This document shows positions 33,301 to 44,580 of a stretch of 64,000 nt of DNA, one piece after another (position 1 is the first letter of the stretch; each line of letters begins with the position of its first letter). This DNA comes from Aphelenchoides besseyi (Eukaryota; Nematoda; Chromadorea; Rhabditida; Aphelenchoididae). The notes beneath the pieces are model-generated. The model was not told the origin of the DNA. It made no database searches and saw nothing but the letters and a program-made list of their open reading frames with translations. Position numbers and translations under genes: made by a program. The DNA lies in the NCBI GenBank assembly GCA_024699855.1, contig JAMPIQ010000001.1, positions 17,484,001-17,548,000 of the forward strand. The letters are read 5' to 3'.

Positions 33301-36300
33301 GTTTCTTTATTGCACGACAAATCGATCCCTCAAACATCTCACGACGTTTTGGACTCTGCACTCTGTGATAAACTCAGACGGCCCCAGCGATTTGTCATTC
33401 GCGTATGTCTCCGGGGGGATCACGTCCGGCATGCGACGAAGTGAACGGTGGATTTTCGAATTCCTATTGTTCCCGTCGTCCACACGCAGACCAATTCATC
33501 AGACTGCGCAATCGTCCCCGCGATTGGCGTCGACGAGATTTTTTGGCTCCGGCGTCTTCTTTTGCATCTCACGGCAAATTCAAAGAACGCACCGAAAAAT
33601 AAACACAATTCTGCGGCTCGTCGCTGGGCGGAGATGTTTTAATGAGCGGCAAAAAGAAACGTTTATCACTCTCAAATCGCTTCGATCAGTGATCCGGTGC
33701 GTCCGGAACGTTTTTTTGTCGCGTTCACCTCAACTTCCTTGTCGGCCTCTGCCCATCGGCTTCGGAGTGCCGTTTTTGCGTCTTCGTATTTTTCCTCAAC
33801 GACACCGAACATCTGCGTCGACGCTTTCCGATCATCGACCTTCTCCGCTCATTGCGCGCGCGGCACTTTTTCGCAGTCGTCGCACCCACCGAGTTTGTTG
33901 GTCGACGGTGATTTTCGCGGATTAACACTCGACCCCGCTGATTCAGCACCATTTTTGGGCGTCCTTATGGTGCGTTTGTTGACGTGAAAAACGTTTGTGT
34001 TTTTACTTTGCAATCTTCTGAAGACCTTTTTCCTCTCTCGACCCCGCCCAACATCCCTTCCTTGATGGATGGTACTGTTGAAATCGCCTGAAAGGTTCGC
34101 AACAGCCATCTTCAACGTTGAGCAGAGTTCGCGGTTCTCTTTCTTTCCACGCGTTTCCACCTTAATTTCGCTTAACCGCAACTTCAGCCCCCAAAACAAC
34201 GACAAGCTCCGACCACGCCCTCCGGTTCGAAACGCCCCACCACCGTCGAGTTGTCGCGCAATCGGTCGCCCCGCGTATTGTTGGGGACATAACGGAGGAT
34301 CAGAACCGACATTCCATTTCCCTAATCACACATGGGTCTATTCGGTTGTTTCGGTGTTCCGAACTCGGCAGCCAAATTGGCGCAACAACACGCCGAAGCG
34401 AACGCTCGATTCGAAAGTTCCTTTGGAGGGTAAGTGTTTCGATTATAAGTTTCCATCTCTACGATATCCGTTTACGGCGGCAATTACGCGCATTTTTCTT
34501 TTCGAACCTGCACGCTCTACTGCATTCTGATGGTCCAATTATCTTCGACGTTCTTCCACGACGTTTTTGGCCTTCTAATCAACTCGCGTGCAAACAAATT
34601 CAATTCCCATCTGTAGACTTCCCATTCGCCTAATTGTTACTGTATTCTTATGTTTCAATTTGACAATACGAAGAATTCGCGTAGTGTTTTCTTCCCGAAT
34701 TCATTGACTACTTTCGCGCTCTCAACTCAATTTGCGGGTTCGACGAGAAGAAACGATATTTCCCTCTTCGAATATAACAAAATCGGTTAACGTCACATTC
34801 CTTTTTGTTTGTTTTTCGAGCGAATCTCGAAAAGCCAATTGGCCTGTGGCACTTGTCGACCTTGAACTCCAATCCGTCGAAACGACAAAAGCCCGCGGAC
34901 AAAATCATCTTGACATGAAGTGAAGAAGTTGAGACGACCACTTGAAGTCAATAGTCCGGCCATGAGCGTTTCGTAACGAGTCCGAAGAACGGCAAAACTT
35001 GTTGACCGCAAAGTCGTGTCATTGATGCAGGAAGTTCCCTCTTCCCACACCTCCACTTGCTTCCTCATTTTACATCCGCCCGCGACCTTAAAGCTCGTCA
35101 AAAACTTTTACATGTTTTGGGAGAAATGACGTCGCAAAAGAAACTATCGGAACATTGCATCAGTACTCAAATTAAACCGAGTTACAAGCACTTCCAGTCG
35201 GAGGGGTTTCGTTGCGCTACGGGGCCTTCGAAGAGATTCGTAAGAGCGGGGATTACGAAGCAAACAACTCGAATCCGTCGGGATCGCAACTGGTTTCACG
35301 TCTTTGAATGGGAAACAGTTTACAGAAAAAACACACAAAAGAACCAACAACCGGAATTGTAATTCAAAAATCGTATTTTAGTGCCGACGTTGACGATGTG
35401 CAATTGGACGATTTGAAGACCGTTTCGACGTTGGGAATCGGTGGTTTTGGTCGTGTCAATTTGGTCAAACACTTCGAAACAGAGAAAGTCTACGCACTGA
35501 AAATCCTGAACAAAGCACATGTACGCGAAATGAATCAACAGGAACATGTGTTGAATGAGCGCAACATCTTGAACTCATGTCGTTGTGACTTTATTGTGCG
35601 GTAAACTTTCATTAACTGAGTCGAAATTTTCATTTGATTTTCTGCAGATTGTACAAAACATACAAAGATGCCGAACGTCTTTACATGCTTCTGGAGTATT
35701 GTCCGGGCGGTGAGGTTTGGACGATGCTAAGAAATTGGGGACGATTCGATGAGATCACCGCCCGTTTCTATTGTGCCGCCGCATTGGAGGCTTTCGACTA
35801 CTTGCACAGAAGAAACATCATTTATCGAGATCTTAAACCCGAGAACATGTTGCTTGACAAGAACGGTGTTCCGAAACTCGCGGACTTTGGTTTCGCTAAA
35901 CGATTGAAATCGGAGAACGCAAAGACCTACACGTTCTGTGGTAAATTGAAAACGAATTGTTCAGACGTAAAAACTATGTTTAGGCACAGCCGAGTATGTT
36001 GCGCCCGAAATCATTCTGAACAAAGGTCAAGATACTGCCGTTGATATTTGGAGTCTTGGAATCTTCATGTACGAATTGATCTCAGGAAGTAAGTTTTGTG
36101 CAGTGTCTTTAGATCATTGCTTATTGTTCGCGTTTCAGCACCACCACACGCATCTACAGATCCGATGCACGTCTACAACAGTATCCTCAAGGGCATGCAA
36201 GCATTAGCGTGGCCTAAGTATATGAGCGAACAAGCGAAACAACTGATCTGTAAATTCTGCCGCAAAGATCCCACACAGCGTTTGGGTTACGGTCGAATCG

Positions 36301-36920
36301 ACGATGCGAGACACGATGCCTGGTTCTCGGGCTTTGATTTCATTGCCTTCCGAAATCACACGATGCGACCACCAATTCGGCCAAAAGTAAGTTGTTTCGA
36401 TTGTTTCATTCGTGAAAGATTGTTACGTGCCGTTCCGAGGGTCAAATTTTCGTTCCTTTTTCTTGACGTGCCATTTGTCATTTGATCGTTTGAACGCTGG
36501 GAAAAACAGCGATCAAACTTCTGGGAGGCAGATATATTTGACTGATTGGCCAAATGGAAAACTTTTTTGTTCGAGAACTTAAATTGTTCAACTCAGAATT
36601 AACGGCGAAAAAGAAGCAAACTTTTTGACGATCACGTGGAACTAATTGAAACTTGCGGGTTTCTCTTGAGCTCCAACGGTTTCTGAGGAACGAAGTGAGC
36701 AAATTCATCTTGCAAATGCGCAACTTCATTAACGAACGTTTTCCGGTCACGCTCGATTTGTCCTTGAATAAGATGCTCAAATGAGTTTACAGAATCCGTT
36801 CACTAATTTCGCTAATTGCAGGTACGAACCCCAACCGACACCCAAAACTTCGATCGATATCCGTCGACGGACAACTTTGCCGTCGGCGAAGATACCAGTG
36901 GGTGGGATATGTCGTTCTAA
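27317..36920 (+). CDS. egl-4: cGMP-dependent protein kinase, EGL-4/PKG homologue
   Basis: This AGC kinase phosphorylates Ser/Thr targets downstream of cGMP. Exon 1 has a leucine-zipper coiled coil ([20 protein letters not shown]) and RKIAISGE, matching the PKG autoinhibitory pseudosubstrate. Three exons (27831-28440) complete CNB-A, with the phosphate-binding cassette [19 protein letters not shown] begins ([11 protein letters not shown]), continues after a 2.5 kb intron at 30914-31090 ([18 protein letters not shown]) and lacks the FGE...RTA cassette. A 4.3 kb phase-2 intron precedes the kinase (35382 onward): GIGGFGRV, the ALKIL Lys, [27 protein letters not shown]. The last exon, after 36820, ends with the PKG tail NFDRYPS ... 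DTSGWDMSF, stop 36918-36920. In C. elegans this kinase sets sensory adaptation, body size and feeding state. Large introns here contrast with 40 bp introns elsewhere and may hold alternative promoters. Confidence 0.9.
28441..30913 (+). other. Large PKG intron, no exon recognised
   Basis: About 2.5 kb between the two CNB-B half-exons, donor CAG|GTAAAG and acceptor TTTTTTTTCAG. No protein-coding similarity was seen on either strand. It may contain regulatory DNA or an alternative first exon I could not recognise. Confidence 0.45.
31091..34331 (+). other. Large PKG intron (upstream part), no exon recognised
   Basis: More than 3 kb with short frames only. Probable home of an internal promoter for the alternative first exon that follows. 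The stretches around 33000-34000 are rich in C/T on the plus strand. Confidence 0.4.
34332..34429 (+). CDS. egl-4: Candidate alternative first exon of PKG with an acylation motif
   Basis: ATG 34332 encodes 32 codons starting [20 protein letters not shown], then a consensus donor (GGAGG|GTAAGTG). The phase (2) matches the kinase exon acceptor near 35382, so splicing would give [15 protein letters not shown] in frame. There is no splice acceptor before the ATG, so it reads as a first exon. Gly2 with a small residue context and Cys6 suggests dual N-myristoylation and palmitoylation. The resulting isoform would keep the kinase but lose the coiled coil, pseudosubstrate and both cGMP domains. A second in-frame ATG at 35308 (MGNSLQKK) also opens directly into the kinase exon. 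Confidence 0.5.
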
Positions 36921-37452
36921 AACGCCAACAATCGTCCACACACAACAAAAAAGGCGGGTGTTCATCGCATTCGAAAGTCGTCCTTCTCTCCAATTATATC
37001 CAATTAATACAAGAACAACAGCACTTCATTCAACGATCTCAATCCTCGACAGAACGCATGTTTGTTGATTTGAAGAGTGCAAATTGGCCTCGTTTTCATG
37101 AATACAAAACGCATTGTTCACTTCCATTTTATCATTTCTGTATTCGAGTGTTTTAGTTCTCTTCACTTTCTTGCTCTCGTCTATTTATTAGTTCGTAGCG
37201 TAGTGTTGTTGTTATTCAATCAAACTGTATATAAAACCAATGTTCAAAACGTTTTAACCGTTGCACGGTTCGCTTTTGCTTCTAACTTTTATGTTAAGGG
37301 TATTCTCAATAAACCATTAAATATGAAACGCCGTTCACATTTTCAACAAAAGTGTTCGTTTGTCGGGACTTCAACCGCACTCTGAATCGCAAGCTCATTG
37401 TTGAGAAAGTGGTTTATTTGATGTGAACTGACAATAAGTTAGAGCAACACAA
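36921..37452. other. Intergenic, convergent 3' flanks
   Basis: 3' flanking DNA of the PKG gene and of the leftward UPF0462 gene. AATAAA near 37306. No gene seen. Confidence 0.4.
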
Positions 37453-38355
37453 CTACTCAGCCGACGCATTCACTGACTCCCACATATCTCCGTACTTCAG
37501 ATCGTTGAACGGTTTTCGATTGTAACCTTCGGGTATGACACGTCGAGAATCAAAACGACAAAAGTATTCTTTACGATGGAAATCTGGTGTTTTCAACAAG
37601 CCATCGGTCATCGGACCCAACGCTTCGTAATGTCGATTCTCGCCGGAACCATGAAGTGCGTAGCAGTTGAAACGAGTTACAGCTAAACACTACCATTGAA
37701 TATAATCATTGAATAGAAAAAACCTCCGGGAAGATACGCGAGTGGAATTTCGGCAGTACAAATCCACTGATCACCATCGAATCGATTTTGAACTTCCAAT
37801 TCAATTTCCTCGCCGTTGTTGAAGCATTTTCGGTAGCTCTCGTGCAAAAGTACCAACCTGAAATCAATGATGTGTTCTCATTATAAACTCAAAACTCACC
37901 AATGACCATGAGGTCCAAGTTCCACTTCCAAATATTGTCCTTGCTCGTTCATAAAAAACAACTCGACACACTCGTAATTGTAAAGCTAAAATCAACTGTT
38001 TTCTGAAGTTCAATCCAAACAAACTTACGTCTGAACACGGTCCACAAAAGTCGTTTGGCGCTTCCGGATCGTCGAAAAGTGTCGCCGTGATTTGCACTCT
38101 AATGGCACGTTTGTGCGGTTCTCCATCCATTTTCTGGAACAACCAATTCATTTGAATGCTAATTGGATCGTGATCTTCAATCGGTTTGTTGTCCCAGGTC
38201 TTATCGATGCACACTGAATAGCCTCTGTCGAGATGCTGAAATCAAAAATGGAAACAAACACTCGGCTAACCACGAACCTGATTCGATCTCGTATCCAACT
38301 CGGTAACATCGCCAGGTTGTGGCAATTGAAACGCAGAGCCGAAACGATCCATCAT
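37453..38355 (-). CDS. UPF0462 family protein (C4orf33 homologue)
   Basis: Five exons from ATG 38355 (MMDRFGSAFQLPQPGDVTEL) to the stop at 37453-37455. Diagnostic blocks of the family are KTWDNKPIEDHDPISIQM, IRVQITATLFDDPEAP, LYNYECVELFFMNEQGQYLE, VELGPHGHWLVLLHES, and ALHGSGENRHYEAL followed by PDFHRKEYFCRFD. The YLPGA/VTRFN junction requires a 46 bp intron beginning GTTTTTTC, which restores the human-like AYLPPNVTKMNAFAIHG alignment. The fold resembles a carbohydrate-binding (CBM9-like) beta sandwich, and no biochemical function is established for the family. It has no signal peptide, so it is probably cytosolic. Complete. Confidence 0.88.
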
Positions 38356-38586
38356 TTTGACTACTCAGTACGTTCTTCAGTAAAATATCGGTGCATTTAG
38401 TTGTCAAAAAAGCCATAACAACAAAGTACCTTCTATATCGAGTTTTCATTCGGTCTTTGAAATTACCGCAGAAACCCTTTGTTTTATACGAAATGATGTT
38501 TAGAAAGTTTATTTTGTTAGAATCAAAATTGATAAGACAATCAACACGCTACACGTATCATCCTTCGACTATCTTCTCTGCAATCA

Positions 38587-40526
38587 TCAGCTGTTGTGTT
38601 CGGGTAACATGTCGATCGAACGAATCACTTCGTCCGCTTTCTTCAACGCATTCAACAGCGTTGCTTTGGTCTTCGGACCGTATTGGCGATGTGATTGTGC
38701 AACGTGAAATGGAAATTGGAGTCTTTTGAGAATGCTCGGAGCAGAAGGATTTTTGGCTAATTGGAAGATTGAATTGCAAGTGGCAGTCATAATAAGTTCG
38801 TTCTTCTTGAAACATTTGATGTTGTTGACGAGAATTTCGAGCAGCTGATCGATGTGCTTGTTGGCTTCTGACTTCATAGATGGACGTTGCTGAAATGTTT
38901 AGAAATCGGAATGGTCGAAAGATATCATTCACCTACCAAACAAGTCCAGAGCAGCGGTGTGAGTTCTTGTTGAACGGACGTGTCTTCGTAGTTTCTGGTA
39001 AGTTTTCCGGCTGCTTTGATAAGCATCGAAGTGCCACCGCGTTGAATGAAATCATCAGCGAATTGAGGGTTTTTTGTGATTCGATCTGAAAGTGCATTGA
39101 ATTTATTTTGCTTCAATGAAAACACTCACTCATAAAGGTAGCAGCCAGGAGTTGATCTCGTGAGTTTGCAGAAGTTAAAAGTGGCAGATACAAATCCATG
39201 CGATGTTTAATGGAAAGGCTACGATGTTCTCGAGGGTTGTTGGTTGTGCTTGGGGAATTGTGCCAAGTAGATCGAATCTTCTTCAGTCTTTTAACTAATT
39301 CGGCTTGTTCGCGTCGAGTCGTGTAGCCACGCCACGACCTCTAAACTCGAATTCCATCATCGACAATTGTTACCGAGCTTACTTGAATGATTAAGGCGGC
39401 AGTTGAGTCGTCGAAGACTCCTTTACTGTGCGTTGACTTGCTCAGCGGTCCCACCAAATCGGCATGTTTGGCTGCAGCGTTAGTTTGTTGCATTAATCGA
39501 TCGCACATTTCGTTCAATTGATTATCGTTCTGTTCGAGCTTTTGATTGTCGCTAAGTCGATCTTCAACAACCTCTGGAGTGGGAACTCGATTCTGAAAGT
39601 TCAAAGGTCAGAACTATTCGCTTAGTTAGAATCCTCATCTCTTGACCATTAACAGAATGCTGGGTATTCAGGCTTACCGATTTGATTCGTTTGTATCGTC
39701 GCACAGCCAAAAATCGACGCACGTAAGATTGTAAAACCACAGCAGCGTGTTCAAATTTCTCGTTTCGATGAGTTCGATAGAAACGTTGGATAACGATGGC
39801 AGCGTGACGTTCTTGAAATTGACGAACTGCTTTTTGGGCGCGAAGATGATGGACTTTGCGGATTGCAAGAAACTTTCGAATTTGCCTCTGAATCACGACC
39901 GCCGCTCTCTCCTCTTTGAATCGACGTTCTTCTTGTTGTTGTTCTGTTCCAGCGCCATAACACTCGATCTTCATTCTCTCGACCATTCGTTGTGCCAAAA
40001 ACCTTCGAATGTGAGATTGCAGAATCTGAAAACAAGCTTATTGAAAGACAACAAAATCGAAACAAACCACAGCAGCACGTTCGTACTTCTTTTGTCGTTG
40101 AGTTCGATAGAATCGCTAAACTCATTGGTGATCATAGGTTTCGAAATTGCAGCAAATTACCTGAATCACCGTTGCGGCATGTTTCTGTTTCAGTTGATCG
40201 ATGAGTTGCCGTTCGAACCGCAATTGATTTGCCAAACGAATGGCGAGAAACTTTCGCACTTGGCCCTGAAAGATAATGTCATTGACGAGCTCAAAAACCA
40301 CCTACTTGAATCGTGATGGCCGCCTGTTCCTGACGTCTCTGTCGTTCCAATTTCATGCGCTCCAAAAGTCGAACGGCCAAGAAGCGGCGAATGATCGACT
40401 GAATGATAATGGCCGCATGTTCCTGTCGTCGTCGATCGTATTCGTGTTTCATTGGAATGTACCTGAAGAGAGGTTGTGCTTATTCGTGTACAAGTCCATT
40501 CAAACTAACCTTTCCATTATCACCAT
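38587..40526 (-). CDS. IQ-repeat protein, ASPM-like (IQ region plus Arm-like C-terminus)
   Basis: ATG 40526 (MVIMER) follows an acceptor (TTCCAG) by about 18 bases. Eight IQ motifs can be read: AAIIIQSIIRRFLAVR, AAITIQGQVRKFLAIR, AATVIQRFYRTQR, AAVILQSHIRRFLAQR, AAVVIQRQIRKFLAIR, AAIVIQRFYRTHR, AAVVLQSYVRRFLAVR and AALIIQSWRGYTTRR. These should bind calmodulin-like light chains. The C-terminal part (HRMDLYLPLLTSANSRDQLL, FADDFIQRGGTSMLIKAAG, IDQLLEILVNNIKCFKKNE) is helical and resembles the armadillo-like end of ASPM/abnormal spindle proteins, which focus microtubules at spindle poles. No ASH or calponin-homology domain was found upstream, so it is either a short ASPM derivative or another IQ protein. 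Introns are 40-45 bp except one of 85 bp. Confidence 0.65.
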
Positions 40527-42470
40527 TTTGCTTTCCGTTTTGCAATCTGGAATAGAAAGGAATGTGTGAAGCGTTCGCTCGGATATCTCGTTTCACGAAT
40601 CGGAAACACTAAGGAATTTGACAAATCAGCATTTCAAGTTCACAACCCGTTCGTTTGACCTTTTCGATTGAACACAAAAGTGCCAAAATTGGACGACAAG
40701 CACCTGTCGAAAAGACTTCGAAAACCGACAATCGTTTCTCGCCACCCGAGCATTCAAAGTTCGCACCGGAAGTTGACAAGTGGATTGGGCAGTTCACGTG
40801 TACACACGTTGCGAATCCCAATGGAACGTTGCAACCGGAGCTACGAACTTTTTTCAGCTCGAGGCGGACCTTCAAATGATCATCTCGAGTTTTCAAATCC
40901 CGCTCCTCCCCGAAGTTTTGAACGTGTGTTACGTCAGTGCGAAGCAATTTTAGTTCGAAATTCGAGTACGTGAAAGCTTTTGTAATCGTGATTTGTGTTT
41001 TGCGTCACATCAATTGAACAAAAGTCGGAATGTGCGGTTATTTGTGGTTATTTCCGGGTCATTGCGAAGCTTGTGCGTGTGTGTGGAAGCTACGAAAATA
41101 CTCAAGGATTAAAAGCGCAACAATCCGATGGGCAAAAGTTCGCGCACTTTGGGCGGCTCTTGGCCTTCAAATCATCGAAATCAAGAGCAACTTCTCGGCT
41201 AATCGTACGCCCACTTTTGTTTTCTTCAGCAAAAGTTGACGAATCGAACGCGCAGAATCAAAAGAAAGAAAATCGAAACGAAGTAAATGGAATGTGGCCA
41301 ACGAACTAAAAGGGTTTCCGGCCCCTTCTTTCGACACAATCACAAAGATCTGATGGGCACACGGAACGCCTGTTCATTTGTCAATCCACCCCCACGACCA
41401 CATCATAAGATCCGAGTCGGATTCACGAAATCGCATAAACCGACGGAAGTTAATCGATGGGCTTCCGGCGCCAATTGTTTGTGTTTTGCTGCCACCACGA
41501 CACGAAACTCACAGTGATAACACAAACAATTAGGTCCATGACGAAAAACAACTTCAGATACCTACAATTAAGCTAATTGGATCGAGTTTCGTCCACAAAA
41601 AACGATTCCGCAAATAGTAAACGTCCGGAGGTCAGAAGCCGTGACCGAAAACTTCGAAGTCGATTGGAATGATGAGCAGACAAAGAAACACAACCGAAAC
41701 AGCTGTTTTGGCCCAAGTGACCTGTTGACGTCGGTCGGGGCTGAGTGGGTCAATTCGAAGTATAAAATCAAATTCCTTTCAACCGCACTTCGCGGCCCAA
41801 AGTGCCAATTGATGTTTCGGGAATCAAAATAAATCAACGGCCACTTTGTCATTCCAACGGAATTTCGCCAAAAATGTTTGACGTTTGAATTAAAAACCGT
41901 GATTGAATGGCAAACGTGATCCGTCGAAACAACCGAATTTGCAACTTTCTTTTGAAGCAACAAACACTGTGACCCGTTCACCCACATTCGATGTCAAGCG
42001 GAGACAAGTGAGAGTGCCATTGCGGATTGATCGATTAAGCGAACGTATCTCTGCACGTTCCGAAACGATGCAACAAATTTACAGGAACGTTCTTTGACGT
42101 TTCTTTCAATTTGCGTCATAGCACTCCGAAGGTTTTGAGTTGTGTTTTCCGAGATTCCAACTTGACGTGAACGTAGCGGACATACTCGTTGCCTTTCACT
42201 GGCCGGTACAATCACCTTTTTGAAGAGACCTCATAATCTCAATCAATGACAAGATCAACGAACAAATGTAAAAGAAATCTCGGAAGTGCAAGAAACCATT
42301 AAGTCCATTTGTTCCTGTGAGTTCGCTTAGCAGTCGACTGATTCAGATGCTTTTGATCTGGAATTGACGTGTGCTTTCAAGTAGTCGATTTGATCCAAAG
42401 ACATTAAAAGTTTATTCCTCCATACGTGACAACATTGGGTTAAGTAAATTTGTTGATAAGTAACTCGAAA
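40527..42470. other. Intergenic, no supported gene
   Basis: Nearly 2 kb. Open frames on both strands (for example 40609-40947 and 41287-41517) lack domains, starts in context and splice partners. Confidence 0.4.
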
Positions 42471-44580
42471 TTAATTGCATGCACGAACGACCTAAATCGG
42501 AATCTCCAACTAAGATCAGCAAAACTCACATGGCAAAGTTCGTTGTTTTGAAGTCGTTGAAGGACCTTTGTTAACATCAATGGAATGTACGAACGCACCA
42601 AATTGGAACACGGATACTTCAAACTCGGCAATTGATCGCACACGAAATGTTTGGCTTCTGCAAGTTGATCTTCGATCATTTTACCTGTTTGTTGTATTCA
42701 CCGTGGATCAAACGCTTTCGCATCGTTCGCGATTCCAACGCAATTTCCAACACTTTCGATGCTTCGGTACAAGCCTCACAAGTCACTCCTTTCAGTTCAT
42801 TCAAAGCAATAGATTTGTCAACTTAAGATAACAAGTTCAATTCTTCGACTGTCTTCTTTAACTTACAAGATTTATCGTTGCATACATGAATGGCGTGGCA
42901 AACTAAAAACCTCTTGAGTTAATGTCTAATAAATTCCTTTACTTTGTTCCGCAGTCACTTGTCCGACAGTCAACTTGACAACCGTTGGAGCGTACAGTTT
43001 CAAGAAGTCAAGACATCCATCGAGCATGTTAACCGGCAAACGTGGGCACACCGCGTCGCGTAGATCGTAGCCGAGAGCTTTCTATTACGATTTCTTATTC
43101 GTGTGTTTTTGGTCTTGCAATTCGAGTTCGCAGTTCTTTTCGTTTGTGAAGCAGAGGGGTGATAAGCGTCTTAAACTGACCGTAGTGGCATCGTCGGACA
43201 AATGTAAAAGAAGTGTTTCGACTGACACCCTGCACATAATACAACCGGCAGTGGAGAAGCCGGATGGATGTTTCACCGGAATCGAATTTAATTTTTCCAT
43301 TAGTTCAATCCACGCTCCTGGTTCCACTTTTTCTTCGTGCTCTTCCTAAACGATCTTGTTGCATATCGCCAACACTGATCCGTTTAATAGACAAACATCA
43401 AAAGCCATACATTCTACGGTATAAATAGACGAAGGAGTTGATGGGGAAGAAGGTCGAACGGACAATGTTCGAAGCAGTAGACCGAAATGTTTTGGATATT
43501 TAAATAACGCAAATACAACGAATGGACAAATAAAATATGATGCAAAAGAAAACATAGGAAAACGCAAATTATGGCATTTGACGAATGGACTCAGTTGACG
43601 AGAACGTTGAGAACCCGACGGCTAACCTTGTGCTTAGTGCTCAAGCTCGCGACGGTTGCTTTGCACAAGTCAATGTGCTCGCAGAACTGAAAATATCGAA
43701 CAATTGCAATCTCTTTGTTGCTTCGAACTCACTTCACGTGGTTGAGACAACAAGTTGTGGATCTCTTGGAACAGATCCTGAAAACAAAATGATTATAAGA
43801 TTATTGAAAGCCCATTTACCGGAAGAAAATCGTCGAGCAAGATGTCGCTGAAAAAAGTAATCAGTGAACATCATCTGCTGATGGACAGTCTTACCAAGAA
43901 CCGCGATATCTGAAACAACACTTGCTATTCGTCTGAAGTATTTCAACTTACTGTCCCATGTGTTCGCAAACGTTGTCGCTGAGGAATTTGCGCACATCGA
44001 CTTGAACCTGATGATTGTCGACAACCGATTGCAGCTCATGAGCAGCGAATTGGCATTCTTCGCAGATTAAATCGTTCTAAACAAGTGTCGTTAGTGATCA
44101 CAATTGGGTTCAGTGAAAATACCGCTCTGTCAACTTTGTTCAAGTACTTCTTCGCGTAGATCATACCGACACGATGGAAAACGTCGATCTTTTTGTTGGA
44201 GCAAAGATGAATGTCACGACAAACTTTGTGTGCGTCTTTCTGCAAATAGCAATCGAACGAGTCATTAGCGACATTCGAATTACCATGTAAGGCAAAAGCT
44301 CCTTAATGAAGAAGTCGATTTTGCTGACAAACATACGGCACTCTTCCTCGTATGAGGTCTCGTGGCAAAGAGCACTGAGCAGGATTTTCAATTCGGCCAG
44401 TTTGCCCGGATCTTGAGCGACTTCAACGATGCGTTTGATCAAGGACTCGCACTCGTCGCAAACCGATTTGAAGTTTGCGGTCTTGGGCACACGATTATCG
44501 TTGAGCAACACCGACTTGTCATCGTTGATGGAGGCCAAGCCAACGGAGGCGAGAAGAAGAAGAGCGAAGACGAACTTCAT
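42471..44580 (-). CDS. Multidomain saposin-B precursor (four SapB domains)
   Basis: ATG 44578-44580 starts a signal peptide (MKFVFALLLLASVGLA). Domain 1 reads KSVCDECESLIKRIVEVA ... ALC ... ECRMF ... KVCRDIHLC. Domain 2 reads DLICEECQFAAHELQSVV ... NVCEHMGQYRGSC ... EFCEHIDLC. Domain 3 reads AGCIMCRVSVETLLLHL ... AVC ... DGC ... ICHAIHVC. Domain 4 reads GVTCEACTEASKVLEI ... FVCDQL ... YPCSN ... ELCHVVRACN, with stop 42471-42473. Each has the six-Cys saposin pattern. Either the frame ends after domain 2 at 43591, or an in-phase intron of about 245 bp (GTTAGC...CGTTTAG) joins domains 2 and 3. I prefer one gene because the second half has no ATG with a signal peptide. One intron in domain 4 would be only 32 bp. 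Saposins bind and disturb lipid membranes in lysosomes or as secreted effectors. Confidence 0.8.

Noticed and set aside
33299..34530. Several open frames of 100-208 codons in the large PKG intron (plus and minus)
   Set aside because: Overlapping frames with biased Ser/Arg/Phe content and no family similarity. The 34069-34530 frame is a shadow of the MGLFGC exon in another frame.
39747..40316. Plus-strand frame of 189 codons
   Set aside because: It is antisense shadow of the IQ-repeat exons on the minus strand, where the repeat pattern is unmistakable.
40609..41517. Open frames of 75-112 codons on both strands between the IQ gene and the saposin gene
   Set aside because: No recognisable domain or consistent splice structure.
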